64,000 nt of DNA, from positions 7,727,816-7,791,815 of the forward strand of contig NC_030683.2 of assembly GCF_000004195.4 (NCBI RefSeq), written 5' to 3'. Below are positions 1 through 14,520 of this stretch, piece after piece. The notes beneath the pieces were generated by a model. The model was given only the letters and a program-made list of their open reading frames with translations. It was not told the origin of the DNA and did no database searches. Within the stretch, counting starts at the first letter, position 1. Each line of letters begins with the position of its first letter. The position numbers were made by a program, and so were the translations under genes. The DNA comes from Xenopus tropicalis. Taxonomy: Eukaryota > Chordata > Amphibia > Anura > Pipidae.

Positions 1-3000
1 CTTGGGGGGCCAATAATCCCTGTCTCACACTGTATATAGTATGCTTGGGGTGTCAGTGCCCAGTGCTTGGGGGCCAATAATCCCTGTCTCACACTGTATA
101 TAGTATGCTTGGGGTGTCAGTGCCCAGTGCTTGGGGGCCAATAATCCCTGTCTCACACTGTATATAGTATGCTTGGGGTGTCAGTGCCCCAGTGCTTGGG
201 GGCCAATAATCCCTGTCTCACACTGTATATAGTATGCTTGGGGTGTCAGTGCCCAGTGCTTGGGGGCCAATAATCCCTGTCTCACACTGTATATAGTATG
301 CTTGGGGTGTCAGTGCCCAGTGCTTGGGGGGCCAATAATCCCTGTCTCACACTGTATATAGTATGCTTGGGGTGTCAGTGCCCAGTGCTTGGGGGCCAAT
401 AATCCCTGTCTCACACTGTATATAGTATGCTTGGGGTGTCAGTGCCAGTGCTTGGGGGCCAATAATCCCTGTCTCACACTGTATATAGTATGCTTGGGGT
501 GTCAGTGCCCAGTGCTTGGGGGGCCCAATAATCCCTGTCTCACACTGTATATAGTATGCTTGGGGTGTCCAGTGCCCAGTGCTTGGGGGGCCAATAATCC
601 CTGTCTCACACTGTATATAGTATGCTTGGGGTGTCAGTGCCCAGTGCTTGGGGGGCCAATAATCCCTGTCTCACACTGTATATAGTATGCTTGGGGTGTC
701 AGTGCCCAGTGCTTGGGGGCCAATAATCCCTGTCTCACACTGTATATAGTATGCTTGGGGTGTCAGTGCCAGTGCTTGGGGGGCCAATAATCCCTGTCTC
801 ACACTGTATATAGTATGCTTGGGGTGTCAGTGCCCAGTGCTTGGGGGGCCAATAATCCCTGTCTCACACTGTATATAGTATGCTTGGGGTGTCAGTGCCA
901 GTGCTTGGGGGCCAATAATCCCTGTCTCACACTGTATATAGTATGCTTGGGGTGTCAGTGCCCAGTGCTTGGGGGCCAATAATCCCTGTCTCACACTGTA
1001 TATATTGGTTATGCCTTGGGGCCTGTCCAGTATGCCAGTGCTTGGGGGGCCAATAATCCCTGTCTCACACTGTATATAGTATGCTTGGGTGTCAGTGCCC
1101 AGTGCTTGGGGGGCCAATAATCCCTGTCTCACACTGTATATAGTATGCTTGGGGTGTCAGTACCAGTGCTTGGGGGCCAATAATCCCTGTCTCACACTGT
1201 ATATAGTATGCTTGGGGTGTCAGTGCCCAGTGCTTGGGGGCCAATAATCCCTGTCTCACACTGTATATAGTATGCTTGGGGTGTCAGTGCCCAGTGCTTG
1301 GGGGCCAATAATCCCTGTCTCACACTGTATATAGTATGCTTGGGGTGTCCCAGTGCTTGGGGGCCAATAATCCCTGTCTCACACTGTATATAGTATGCTT
1401 GGGGTGTCAGTGCCCAGTGCTTGGGGGCCAATAATCCCTGTCTCACACTGTATATAGTATGCTTGGGGTGTCCAGTGCTTGGGGGCCAATAATCCCTGTC
1501 TCACACTGTATATAGTATGCTTGGGGTGTCAGTCCAGTGCTTGGGGGGCCAATAATCCCTGTCTCACACTGTATATAGTATGCTTGGGGTGTCAGTGCCC
1601 AGTGCTTGGGGGGCCAATAATCCCTGTCTCACACTGTATATAGTATGCTTGGGGTGTCAGTACCCAGTGCTTGGGGGCCAATAATCCCTGTCTCACACTG
1701 TATATAGTATGCTTGGGGTGTCAGTGCCCAGTGCTTGGGGGGCCAATAATCCCTGTCTCACACTGTATATAGTATGCTTGGGGTGTCAGTACCCAGTGCT
1801 TGGGGGGCCAATAATCCCTGTCTCACACTGTATATAGTATGCTTGGGGTGTCAGTGCCCAGTGCTTGGGGGGCCAATAATCCCTGTCTCACACTGTATAT
1901 AGTATGCTTGGGGTGTCAGTGCCAGTGCTTGGGGGCCATAATCCCTGTCTCACACTGTATATAGTATGCTTGGGGTGTCAGTGCCAGTGCTGGGGGGCCA
2001 ATAATCCCTGTCTCACACTGTATATAGTATGCTTGGGGTGTCAGTGCCCAGTGCTTGGGGGCCAATAATCCCTGTCTCACACTGTATATAGTATGCTTGG
2101 GGTGTCAGTGCCCAGTGCTTGGGGGGCCAATAATCCCTGTCTCACACTGTATATAGTATGCTTGGGGTGTCAGTGCCCAGTGCTTGGGGGCCAATAATCC
2201 CTGTCTCACACTGTATATAGTATGCTTGGGGTGTCAGTGCCCAGTGCTTGGGGGCCAATAATCCCTGTCTCACACTGTATATAGTATGCTTGGGGTGTCA
2301 GTGCCCAGTGCTTGGGGGGCCAATAATCCCTGTCTCACACTGTATATAGTATGCTTGGGGTGTCAGTGCCCAGTGCTTGGGGGGCCAATAATCCCTGTCT
2401 CACACTGTATATAGTATGCTTGGGGTGTCAGTGCCCAGTGCTTGGGGGCCAATAATCCCTGTCTCACACTGTATATAGTATGCTTGGGGTGTCAGTGCCC
2501 AGTGCTTGGGGGGCCAATAATCCCTGTCTCACACTGTATATAGTATGCTTGGGGTGTCAGTGCCCAGTGCTTGGGGGGCCAATAATCCCTGTCTCACACT
2601 GTATATAGTATGCTTGGGGTGTCAGTGCCCAGTGCTTGGGGGCCAATAATCCCTGTCTCACACTGTATATAGTATGCTTGGGGTGTCAGTGCCCAGTGCT
2701 TGGGGGCCAATAATCCCTGTCTCACACTGTATATAGTATGCCTTGGGGTGTCAGTGCCCAGTGCTTGGGGGCAATAATCCCTGTCTCACACTGTAATATT
2801 AGTATGCTTGGGGTGTCAGTGCTTGGGGGGCCAATAATCCCTGTCTCACACTGTATATAGTATGCTTGGGGTGTCAGTGCCCAGTGGCTTGGGGGGCCAA
2901 AATCCCTGTCTCACACTGTATATAGTATGCTTGGGGTGTCAGTGCCCAGTGCTTGGGGGCCAATAATCCCTTGTCTCACACTGTATATAGTATGCTTGGG

Positions 3001-6000
3001 GTGTCAGTGCCCAGTGCTTGGGGGGCCAATAATCCCTGTCTCACACCTGTATATAGTATGCTTGGGGTGTCAGTGCCCAGTGCTTGGGGGGCCAATAATC
3101 CCTGTCTCACACTGTATATAGTATGCTTGGGGTGTCAGTGCCCAGTGCTTGGGGGGCCAATAATCCCTGTCTCACACTGTATATAGTATGCTTGGGGTGT
3201 CAGTGCCCAGTGCTTGGGGGGCCAATAATCCCTGTCTCACACTGTATATAGTATGCTTGGGGTGTCAGTGCCCAGTGCTTGGGGGCCAATAATCCCTGTC
3301 TCACACTGTATATAGTATGCTTGGGGTGTCAGTGCCAGTGCTTGGGGGGCCAATAATCCCTGTCTCACACTGTATATAGTATGCTTGGGGTGTCAGTGCC
3401 CAGTGCTTGGGGGCCAATAATCCCTGTCTCACACTGTATATAGTATGCTTGGGGTGTCAGTGCCCAGTGCTTGGGGGCCAATAATCCCTGTCTCACACTG
3501 TATATAGTATGCTTGGGGTGTCAGTGCCCAGTGCTTGGGGGCCAATAATCCCTGTCTCACACTGTATATAGTATGCTTGGGGTGTCAGTGCCCAGTGCTT
3601 GGGGGGCCAATAATCCCTGTCTCACACTGTATATAGTATGCTTGGGGTGTCAGTGCCAGTGCTTGGGGGCCAATAATCCCTGTCTCACACTGTATATAGT
3701 ATGCTTGGGGTGTCAGTGCCCAGTGCTTGGGGGGCCAATAATCCCTGTCTCACACTGTATATAGTATGCTTGGGGTGTCAGTGCCCAGTGCTTGGGGGGC
3801 CAATAATCCCTGTCTCACACTGTATATAGTATGCTTGGGGTGTCAGTGCCCAGTGCTTGGGGGGCCAATAATCCCTGTCTCACACTGTATATAGTATGCT
3901 TGGGGTGTCAGTGCCAGTGCTTGGGGGGCCAATAATCCCTGTCTCACACTGTATATAGTATGCTTGGGGTGTCAGTGCCCAGCGCTTGGGGGGCCAATAA
4001 TCCCTGTCTCACACTGTATATAGTATGCTTGGGGTGTCAGTGCCCAGTGCTTGGGGGCCAATAATCCCTGTCTCACACTGTATATAGTATGCTTGGGGTG
4101 TCAGTGCCCAGTGCTTGGGGGGCCAATAATCCCTGTCTCACACTGTATATAGTATGCTTGGGGTGTCAGTGCCCAGTGCTTGGGGGCCAATAATCCCTGT
4201 CTCACACTGTATATAGTATGCTTGGGGTGTCAGTGCCCAGTGCTTGGGGGGCCAATAATCCCTGTCTCACACTGTATATAGTATGCTTGGGGGTCAGTGC
4301 CAGTGCTTGGGGGCCAATAATCCCTGTCTCACACTGTATATAGTATGCTTGGGGTGTCAGTGCCCAGTGCTTGGGGGGCCAATAATCCCTGTCTCACACT
4401 GTATATAGTATGCTTGGGGTGTCAGTGCCCAGTGCTTGGGGGGCCAATAATCCCTGTCTCACACTGTATATAGTATGCTTGGGGTGTCAGTGCCCAGTGC
4501 TTGGGGGGCCAATAATCCCTGTCTCACACTGTATATAGTATGCTTGGGGTGTCAGTGCCCAGTGCTTGGGGGGCCAATAATCCCTGTCTCACACTGTATA
4601 TAGTATGCTTGGGGTGTCAGTGCCCAGTGCTTGGGGGGCCAATAATCCCTGTCTCACACTGTATATAGTATGCTTGGGGTGTCAGTGCCCAGTGCTTGGG
4701 GGGCCAATAATCCCTGTCTCACACTGTATATAGTATGCTTGGGGTGTCAGTGCCCAGTGCTTGGGGGGCCAATAATCCCTGTCTCACACTGTATATAGTA
4801 TGCTTGGGGTGTCAGTGCCCAGTGCTTGGGGGCCAATAATCCCTGTCTCACACTGTATATAGTATGCTTGGGGTGTCAGTGCCCAGTGCTTGGGGGCCAA
4901 TAATCCCTGTCTCACACTGTATATAGTATGCTTGGGGTGTCAGTGCCCAGTGCTTGGGGGGCCAATAATCCCTGTCTCACACTGTATATAGTATGCTTGG
5001 GGTGTCAGTGCCCAGTGCTTGGGGGCCAATAATCCCTGTCTCACACTGTATATAGTATGCTTGGGGTGTCAGTGCCCAGTGCTTGGGGGCCAATAATCCC
5101 TGTCTCACACTGTATATAGTATGCTTGGGGTGTCAGTGCCAGTGCTTGGGGGCCAATAATCCCTGTCTCACACTGTATATAGTATGCTTGGGGTGTCAGT
5201 GCCCAGTGCTTGGGGGGCCAATAATCCCTGTCTCACACTGTATATAGTATGCTTGGGGTGTCAGTGCCAGTGCTTGGGGGCCAATAATCCCTGTCTCACA
5301 CTGTATATAGTATGCTTGGGGTGTCAGTGCCCAGTGCTTGGGGGGCCAATAATCCCTGTCTCACACTGTATATAGTATGCTTGGGGTGTCAGTGCCCAGT
5401 GCTTGGGGGGCCAATAATCCCTGTCTCACACTGTATATAGTATGCTTGGGGTGTCAGTCCCAGTGCTTGGGGGGCCAATAATCCCTGTCTCACACTGTAT
5501 ATAGTATGCTTGGGGTGTCAGTGCCAGTGCTTGGGGGGCCAATAATCCCTGTCTCACACTGTATATAGTATGCTTGGGGTGTCAGTGCCCAGTGCTTGGG
5601 GGGCCAATAATCCCTGTCTCACACTGTATATAGTATGCTTGGGGTGTCAGTGCCCAGTGCTTGGGGGCCAATAATCCCTGTCTCACACTGTATATAGTAT
5701 GCTTGGGGTGTCAGTGCCCAGTGCTTGGGGGCCAATAATCCCTGTCTCACACTGTATATAGTATGCTTGGGGTGTCAGTGCCCAGTGCTTGGGGGCCAAT
5801 AATCCCTGTCTCACACTGTATATAGTATGCTTGGGGTGTCAGTACCAGTGCTTGGGGGGCCAATAATCCCTGTCTCACACTGTATATAGTATGCTTGGGG
5901 TGTCAGTGCCCAGTGCTTGGGGGCCAATAATCCCTGTCTCACACTGTATATAGTATGCTTGGGGTGTCAGTGCCAGTGTTGGGGGGCCAATAATCCCTGT

Positions 6001-9000
6001 CTCACACTGTATATAGTATGCTTGGGGTGTCAGTGCCCAGTGCTTGGGGGCCAATAATCCCTGTCTCACACTGTATATAGTATGCTTGGGGTGTCAGTGC
6101 CAGTGCTTGGGGGCCAATAATCCCTGTCTCACACTGTATATAGTATGCTTGGGGTGTCAGTGCCCAGTGCTTGGGGGGCCAATAATCCCTGTCTCACACT
6201 GTATATAGTATGCTTGGGGTGTCAGTGCCCAGTGCTTGGGGGCCAATAATCCCTGTCTCACACTGTATATAGTATGCTTGGGGTGTCAGTGCCCAGTGCT
6301 TGGGGGGCCAATAATCCCTGTCTCACACTGTATATAGTATGCTTGGGGTGTCAGTACCCAGTGCTTGGGGGCCAATAATCCCTGTCTCACACTGTATATA
6401 GTATGCTTGGGGTGTCAGTGCCCAGTGCTTGGGGGGCCAATAATCCCTGTCTCACACTGTATATAGTATGCTTGGGGTGTCAGTGCCCAGTGCTTGGGGG
6501 GCCAATAATCCCTGTCTCACACTGTATATAGTATGCTTGGGGTGTCAGTGCCCAGTGCTTGGGGGCCAATAATCCCTGTCTCACACTGTATATAGTATGC
6601 TTGGGGTGTCAGGCCAGTGCTTGGGGGGCCAATAATCCCTGTCTCACACTGTATATAGTATGCTTGGGGTGTCAGTGCCCAGTGCTTGGGGGCCAATAAT
6701 CCCTGTCTCACACTGTATATAGTATGCTTGGGGTGTCAGTGCCCAGTGCTTGGGGGCCAATAATCCCTGTCTCACACTGTATATAGTATGCTTGGGGTGT
6801 CAGTGCCCAGTGCTTGGGGGCCAATAATCCCTGTCTCACACTGTATATAGTATGCTTGGGGTGTCAGTGCCCAGTGCTTGGGGGGCCAATAATCCCTGTC
6901 TCACACTGTATATAGTATGCTTGGGGTGTCAGTGCCCAGTGCTTGGGGGGCCAATAATCCCTGTCTCACACTGTATATAGTATGCTTGGGGTGTCAGTGC
7001 CAGTGCTTGGGGGGCCAATAATCCCTGTCTCACACTGTATATAGTATGCTTGGGGTGTCAGTGCCAGTGCTTGGGGGGCCAATAATCCCTGTCTCACACT
7101 GTATATAGTATGCTTGGGGTGTCAGTGCCCAGTGCTTGGGGGCCAATAATCCCTGTCTCACACTGTATATAGTATGCTTGGGGTGTCAGTACCCAGTGCT
7201 TGGGGGCCAATAATCCCTGTCTCACACTGTATATAGTATGCTTGGGGTGTCAGTGCTTGGGGCCAATAATCCTGTCTCCACTTATAGTATGCTTGGGGTC
7301 AGTGCCAGTGCTGGGGCCAATAATCCCTGTCTCACACTGTATATAGTATGCTTGGGGTGTCAGTGCCCAGTGCTTGGGGGGCCAATAATCCCTGTCTCAC
7401 ACTGTATATAGTATGCTTGGGGTGTCAGTGCCCAGTGCTTGGGGGGCCAATAATCCCTGTCTCACACTGTATATAGTATGCTTGGGGTGTCAGTGCCCAG
7501 TGCTTGGGGGGCCAATAATCCCTGTCTCACACTGTATATAGTATGCTTGGGGTGTCAGTGCCAGTGCTTGGGGGCCAATAATCCCTGTCTCACACTGTAT
7601 ATAGTATGCTTGGGGTGTCAGTGCCCAGTGCTTGGGGGGCCAATAATCCCTGTCTCACACTGTATATAGTATGCTTGGGGTGTCAGTGCCCAGTGCTTGG
7701 GGGGCCAATAATCCCTGTCTCACACTGTATATAGTATGCTTGGGGTGTCAGTGCCCAGTGCTTGGGGGGCCAATAATCCCTGTCTCACACTGTATATAGT
7801 ATGCTTGGGGTGTCAGTGCCCAGTGCTTGGGGGGCCAATAATCCCTGTCTCACACTGTATATAGTATGCTTGGGGTGTCAGTGCCCAGTGCTTGGGGGGC
7901 CAATAATCCCTGTCTCACACTGTATATAGTATGCTTGGGGTGTCAGTGCCCAGTGCTTGGGGGGCCAATAATCCCTGTCTCACACTGTATATAGTATGCT
8001 TGGGGTGTCAGTGCCCAGTGCTTGGGGGGCCAATAATCCCTGTCTCACACTGTATATAGTATGCTTGGGGTGTCAGTGCCCAGTGCTTGGGGGCCAATAA
8101 TCCCTGTCTCACACTGTATATAGTATGCTTGGGGTGTCAGTACCAGTGCTTAGGGGGCCAATAATCCCTGTCTCACACTGTATATAGTATGCTTGGGGTG
8201 TCAGTGCCAGTGCTTGGGGGGCCAATAATCCCTGTCTCACACTGTATATAGTATGCTTGGGGTGTCAGTGCCCAGTGCTTGGGGGCCAATAATCCCTGTC
8301 TCACACTGTATATAGTATGCTTGGGTGTCAGTGCCCAGTGCTTGGGGGGCCAATAATCCCTGTCTCACACTGTATATAGTATGCTTGGGGTGTCAGTGCC
8401 CAGTGCTTGGGGGCCAATAATCCCTGTCTCACACTGTATATAGTATGCTTGGGGTGTCAGGCCAGTGCTTGGGGGGCCAATAATCCCTGTCTCACACTGT
8501 ATATAGTATGCTTGGGGTGTCAGTGCCAGTGCTTGGGGGGCAATAATCCCTGTCTCACACTGTATATAGTATGCTTGGGGTGTCAGTGCCCAGTGCTTGG
8601 GGGCCAATAATCCCTGTCTCACACTGTATATAGTAATGCTTGGGGTGTCAGTGCCCAGTGCTTGGGGGGCCAATAATCCCTGTCTCACACTGTATATAGT
8701 ATGCTTGGGGTGTCAGTGCCAGTGCTTGGGGGCCAATAATCCCTGTCTCACACTGTATATAGTATGCTTGGGGTGTCAGTGCCAGTGCTTGGGGGCCAAT
8801 AATCCCTGTCTCACACTGTATATAGTATGCTTGGGGTGTCAGTGCCCAGTGCTTGGGGGCCAATAATCCCTGTCTCACACTGTATATAGTATGCTTGGGT
8901 GTCAGTGCCCAGTGCTTGGGGGGCCAATAATCCCTGTCTCACACTGTATATAGTATGCTTGGGGTGTCAGTGCCCAGTGCTTGGGGGGCCAATAATCCCT

Positions 9001-12000
9001 GTCTCACACTGTATATAGTATGCTTGGGGTGTCAGTGCCCAGTGCTTGGGGGCCAATAATCCCTGTCTCACACTGTATATAGTATGCTTGGGGTGTCAGT
9101 GCCCAGTGCTTGGGGGGCCAATAATCCCTGTCTCACACTGTATATAGTATGCTTGGGGTGTCAGTGCCCAGTGCTTGGGGGCCAATAATCCCTGTCTCAC
9201 ACTGTATATAGTATGCTTGGGGTGTCAGTGCCCAGTGCTTGGGGGGCCAATAATCCCTGTCTCACACTGTATATAGTATGCTTGGGGTGTCAGTGCCCAG
9301 TGCTTGGGGGGCCAATAATCCCTGTCTCACACTGTATATAGTATGCTTGGGGTGTCAGTGCCCAGTGCTTGGGGGCCAATAATCCCTGTCTCACACTGTA
9401 TATAGTATGCTTGGGGTGTCAGTGCCCAGTGCTTGGGGGGCCAATAATCCCTGTCTCACACTGTATATAGTATGCTTGGGGTGTCAGTGCCCAGTGCTTG
9501 GGGGCCAATAATCCCTGTCTCACACTGTATATAGTATGCTTGGGGTGTCAGTGCCCAGTGCTTGGGGGCCAATAATCCCTGTCTCACACTGTATATAGTA
9601 TGCTTGGGGTGTCAGTGCCCAGTGCTTGGGGGCCAATAATCCCTGTCTCACACTGTATATAGTATGCTTGGGGTGTCAGTGCCCAGTGCTTGGGGGGCCA
9701 ATAATCCCTGTCTCACACTGTATATAGTATGCTTGGGGTGTCAGTGCCCAGTGCTTGGGGGGCCAATAATCCCTGTCTCACACTGTATATAGTATGCTTG
9801 GGGTGTCAGTGCCCAGCTTGGGGGCCAATAATCCCTGTCTCACACTGTATATAGTATGCTTGGGGTGTCAGTGCCCAGTGCTTGGGGGCCAATAATCCCT
9901 GTCTCACACTGTATATAGTATGCTTGGGGTGTCAGTGCCCAGTGCTTGGGGGGCCAATAATCCCTGTCTCACACTGTATATAGTATGCTTGGGGTGTCAG
10001 TGCCAGTGCTTGGGGGGCCAATAATCCCTGTCTCACACTGTATATAGTATGCTTGGGGTGTCAGTGCCCAGTGCTTGGGGGGCCAATAATCCCTGTCTCA
10101 CACTGTATATAGTATGCTTGGGGTGTCAGTGCCCAGTGCTTGGGGGCCAATAATCCCTGTCTCACACTGTATATAGTATGCTTGGGGTGTCAGTGCCCAG
10201 TGCTTGGGGGCCAATAATCCCTGTCTCACACTGTATATAGTATGCTTGGGGTGTCAGTGCCCAGTGCTTGGGGGCCAATAATCCCTGTCTCACACTGTAT
10301 ATAGTATGCTTGGGGTGTCAGTGCCCAGTGCTTGGGGGCCAATAATCCCTGTCTCACACTGTATATAGTATGCTTGGGGTGTCAGTGCCCAGTGCTTGGG
10401 GGCCAATAATCCCTGTCTCACACTGTATATAGTATGCTTGGGGTGTCAGTGCCCAGTGCTTGGGGGCCAATAATCCCTGTCTCACACTGTATATAGTATG
10501 CTTGGGGTGTCAGTGCCAGTGCTGGGGGGCCAATAATCCCTGTCTCACACTGTATATAGTATGCTTGGGGTGTCAGTGCCCAGTGCTTGGGGGCCAATAA
10601 TCCCTGTCTCACACTGTATATAGTATGCTTGCGGGTGTCAGTGCCAGTGCTTGGGGGCCAATAATCCCTGTCTCACACTGTATATAGTATGCTTGGGGTG
10701 TCAGTGCCCAGTGCTTGGGGGCCAATAATCCCTGTCTCACACTGTATATAGTATGCTTGGGGTGTCAGTGCCCAGTGCTTGGGGGGGCCAATAATCCCTG
10801 TCTCACACTGTATATAGTATGCTTGGGGTGTCAGTGCCCAGTGCTTGGGGGCCAATAATCCCTGTCTCACACTGTATATAGTATGCTTGGGGTGTCAGTG
10901 CCCAGTGCTTGGGGGGCCAATAATCCCTGTCTCACACTGTATATAGTATGCTTGGGGTGTCAGTGCCAGTGCTTGGGGGGCCAATAATCCCTGTCTCACA
11001 CTGTATATAGTATGCTTGGGGTGTCAGTGCCCAGTGCTTGGGGGCCAATAATCCCTGTCTCACACTGTATATAGTATGCTTGGGGTGTCAGTGCCAGTGC
11101 TTGGGGGCCAATAATCCCTGTCTCACACTGTATATAGTATGCTTGGGGTGTCAGTACCAGTGCTTGGGGGGCCCAATAATCCCTGTCTCACACTGTATAT
11201 AGTATGCTTGGGGTGTCAGTGCCCAGTGCTTGGGGGCCAATAATCCCTGTCTCACACTGTATATAGTATGCTTGGGGTGTCAGTGCCAGTGCTTGGGGGG
11301 CCAATAATCCCTGTCTCACACTGTATATAGTATGCTTGGGGTGTCAGTGCCCAGTGCTTGGGGGCCAATAATCCCTGTCTCACACTGTATATAGTATGCT
11401 TGGGGTGTCAGTGCCCAGTGCTTGGGGGGCCAATAATCCCTGTCTCACACTGTATATAGTATGCTTGGGGTGTCAGTGCCCAGTGCTTGGGGGCCAATAA
11501 TCCCTGTCTCACACTGTATATAGTATGCTTGGGGTGTCAGTGCCCAGTGCTTGGGGGCCAATAATCCCTGTCTCACACTGTATATAGTATGCTTGGGGTG
11601 TCAGTGCCCAGTGCTTGGGGGGCCAATAATCCCTGTCTCACACTGTATATAGTATGCTTGGGGTGTCAGTGCCCAGTGCTTGGGGGCCAATAATCCCTGT
11701 CTCACACTGTATATAGTATGCTTGGGGTGTCAGTGCCCAGTGCTTGGGGGCCAATAATCCCTGTCTCACACTGTATATAGTATGCTTGGGGTGTCAGTGC
11801 CCAGTGCTTGGGGGGCCAATAATCCCTGTCTCACACTGTATATAGTATGCTTGGGGGTGTCAGTACCAGTGCTTGGGGGGCCAATAATCCCTGTCTCACA
11901 CTGTATATAGTATGCTTGGGTGTCAGTGCCAGCTGCTTGGGGGCCAATAATCCCTGTCTCACACTGTATATAGTATGCTTGGGGTGTCAGTGCCAGTGCT

Positions 12001-14139
12001 TGGGGGCCAATAATCCCTGTCTCACACTGTATATAGTATGCTTGGGGTGTCAGTGCCAGTGCTTGGGGGCCAATAATCCCTGTCTCACACTGTATATAGT
12101 ATGCTTGGGGTGTCAGTGCCAGTGCTTGGGGGGCCAATAATCCCTGTCTCACACTGTATATAGTATGCTTGGGGTGTCAGTGCCCAGTGCTTGGGGCCAA
12201 TAATCCCTGTCTCACACTGTATATAGTATGCTTGGGGTGTCAGTGCCCAGTGCTTGGGGGGCCAAAATCCCTGTCTCACACTGTATATAGTATGCTTGGG
12301 GTGTCAGTGCCCAGTGCTTGGGGGCCAATAATCCCTGTCTCACACTGTATATAGTATGCTTGGGGTGTCAGTGCCCAGTGCTTGGGGCCAATAATCCCTG
12401 TCTCACACTGTATATAGTATGCTTGGGGTGTCAGTGCCCAGTGCTTGGGGCCAATAATCCCTGTCTCACACTGTATATAGTATGCTTGGGGTGTCAGTGC
12501 CCCAGTGCCTGGGGGGCAATAATCCCTGTCTCACACTAGTGCTTGGGGTCGTCCATGCTTGGGGGCCAATAATCCCTGTCTCACACTGTATATAGTATGC
12601 TTGGGGTGTCAGTCAGTGCTTGGGGGCCAATAATCCCTGTCTCACACTGTATATAGTATGCTTGGGGTGTCAGTGCCCAGTGCCTGGGGGCCAATAATCC
12701 CTGTCTCACACTGTAATATAGTATGCTTGGGGGTCAGTCCCAGTGCTTGGGCGGGCCAATAATCCCTGTCTCACACTGTAATATAGTATTGCTTGGGGTG
12801 TCAGTGCCCAGTGCTTGGGGGCCAATAATCCCTGTCTCACACTGTATATAGTATGCTTGGGGTGTCAGTAGCCCAGTGCTTGGGGGCCAATAATCCCTGT
12901 CTCACACTTGTATATAGTATGCTTGGGGTGTCAGTGCCCAGTGCTTGGGGGCCAATAATCCCTGTCTCACACTGTATATAGTATGCTTGGGTGTCAGTGC
13001 CCAGTGCTTGGGCGGGGCCAATAATCCCTGTCTCACATGTATATAGTATGCTTGGGGTGTCAGTGCCCAGTGCTTGCGGGCCAATAATCCCTGTCTCACA
13101 CTGTATATAGTATGCTTGGGGTGTCAGTGCCCAGTGCTTGGGGGGCCAATAATCCCTGTCTCACACTGTATATAGTATGCTTGGGGTGTCAGTGCCCAGT
13201 GCTTGGGGGCCAATAATCCCTGTCTCACACTGTATATAGTATGCTTGGGGTGTCAGTGCCCAGTGCTTGGGGGCCAATAATCCCTGTCTCACACTGTATA
13301 TAGTATGCTTGGGGTGTCAGTACCAGTGCTTGGGGGGCCAATAATCCCTGTCTCACACTGTATATAGTATGCTTGGGGTGTCAGTGCTTGGGGGGCCAAT
13401 AATCCCTGTCTCACACTGTATATAGTATGCTTGGGGTGTCAGTGCCCAGTGCTTGGGGGCCAATAATCCCTGTCTCACACTGTATATAGTATGCTTGGGG
13501 TGTCAGTGCCCAGTGCTTGGGGGGCCAATAATCCCTGTCTCACACTGTATATAGTATGCTTGGGGTGTCAGTGCCCAGTGCTTGGGGGGCCAATAATCCC
13601 TGTCTCACACTGTATATAGTATGCTTGGGGTGTCAGTGCCCAGTGCTTGGGGGGCCAATAATCCCTGTCTCACACTGTATATAGTATGCTTGGGGTGTCA
13701 GTGCCCAGTGCTTGGGGGCCAATAATCCCTGTCTCACACTGTATATAGTATGCTTGGGGTGTCAGTACCAGTGCTTAGGGGGCCAATAATCCCTGTCTCA
13801 CACTGTATATAGTATGCTTGGGGTGTCAGTGCCCAGTGCTTGGGGGCCAATAATCCCTGTCTCACACTGTATATAGTATGCTTGGGGTGTCAGTACCAGT
13901 GCTTAGGGGGCCAATAATCCCTGTCTCACACTGTATATAGTATGCTTGGGGTGTCAGTGCCCAGCGCTTGGGGGCCAATAATCCCTGTCTCACACTGTAT
14001 ATAGTATGCTTGGGGTGTCAGTGCTTGGGGGGCCAATAATCCCTGTCTCACACTGTATATAGTATGCTTGGGGTCCAATAATCCCTGTCTCACACTGTAT
14101 ATAGTTGGTGTGTCAGTACCCAGCGCTTGGGGGCCAATA
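1..14139. repeat. Satellite array, ~64-bp unit, about 220 copies
   Basis: The first 14.1 kb is one head-to-tail array. Each unit runs from 'cttgggggccaataatccct' through 'gtctcacactgtatatagta' to 'tgcttggggtgtcagtgccc' and 'agtg', about 63-65 bp. The main variation is five versus six G in the G-run, 'gtgcccagtg' versus 'gtgccagtg', and 'gtaccagtg'. The unit contains 'gcttgggg' twice, which suggests it grew from a shorter ancestral motif. The array runs off the left edge, so its true length is unknown. Open reading frames on both strands are by-products of the unit and its length shifts, not genes. I see no inserted transposon and no transcription signal inside it. Confidence 0.97.
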
Positions 14140-14520
14140 GACAGTACTTTCCCCATACACAGTACCCCCCATAGAAAGTTCGCCCAATTGCCACCAGACA
14201 GTACCCCCCATAGAAAGTGCCCCGATAGACAATACCCCCCATAGAAAGTCCCCCCGGACATTACCCCCTATAGACAGTACACCCTATACACAGTGCCACT
14301 GTAGAAATTACCCCCCATACACAATGCCCCCAATAGAAAGTGTTCCCAATTGCACCCATAGAGAGTACCCCCATACACAGTGCCCCCCATAGACAGTACC
14401 CCCATAGAAAGTACCCCCCATGCACAATGCCCCCAATAGAAAGTGTGCCCAATTGCACCCATACACAGTGCACCCCATACACAATTCCCCCATACACAGT
14501 GCCCCCCATACACAATTCTA
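14140..14520. repeat. C-rich tandem repeat ('ccccatacacagtg' / 'ccccatagaaagtg')
   Basis: A degenerate array follows the satellite directly. Its units are about 14-16 bp, built on 'ccccata[ga/ca][ca/aa]gt[ga][cc]', for example 'cccccatacacagtgcc' and 'cccccatagacagtaccc'. It contains larger repeats such as 'gcccaattgcacccata'. The minus-strand open frames rich in Met-Gly-Gly and Val-Tyr-Gly are products of the repeat. The unit is unrelated to the 64-bp satellite, so two arrays meet at about 14139. Confidence 0.9.

Noticed and set aside
389..13099. Dozens of 60-128-codon open frames on both strands in the first 14 kb
   Set aside because: All are translations of the 64-bp satellite in different frames. 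They share the same peptide blocks and have no splice sites or start context.
1..14139. CRISPR-like repetition
   Set aside because: There are no unique spacers; the whole 64-bp unit repeats. The sequence context is vertebrate.
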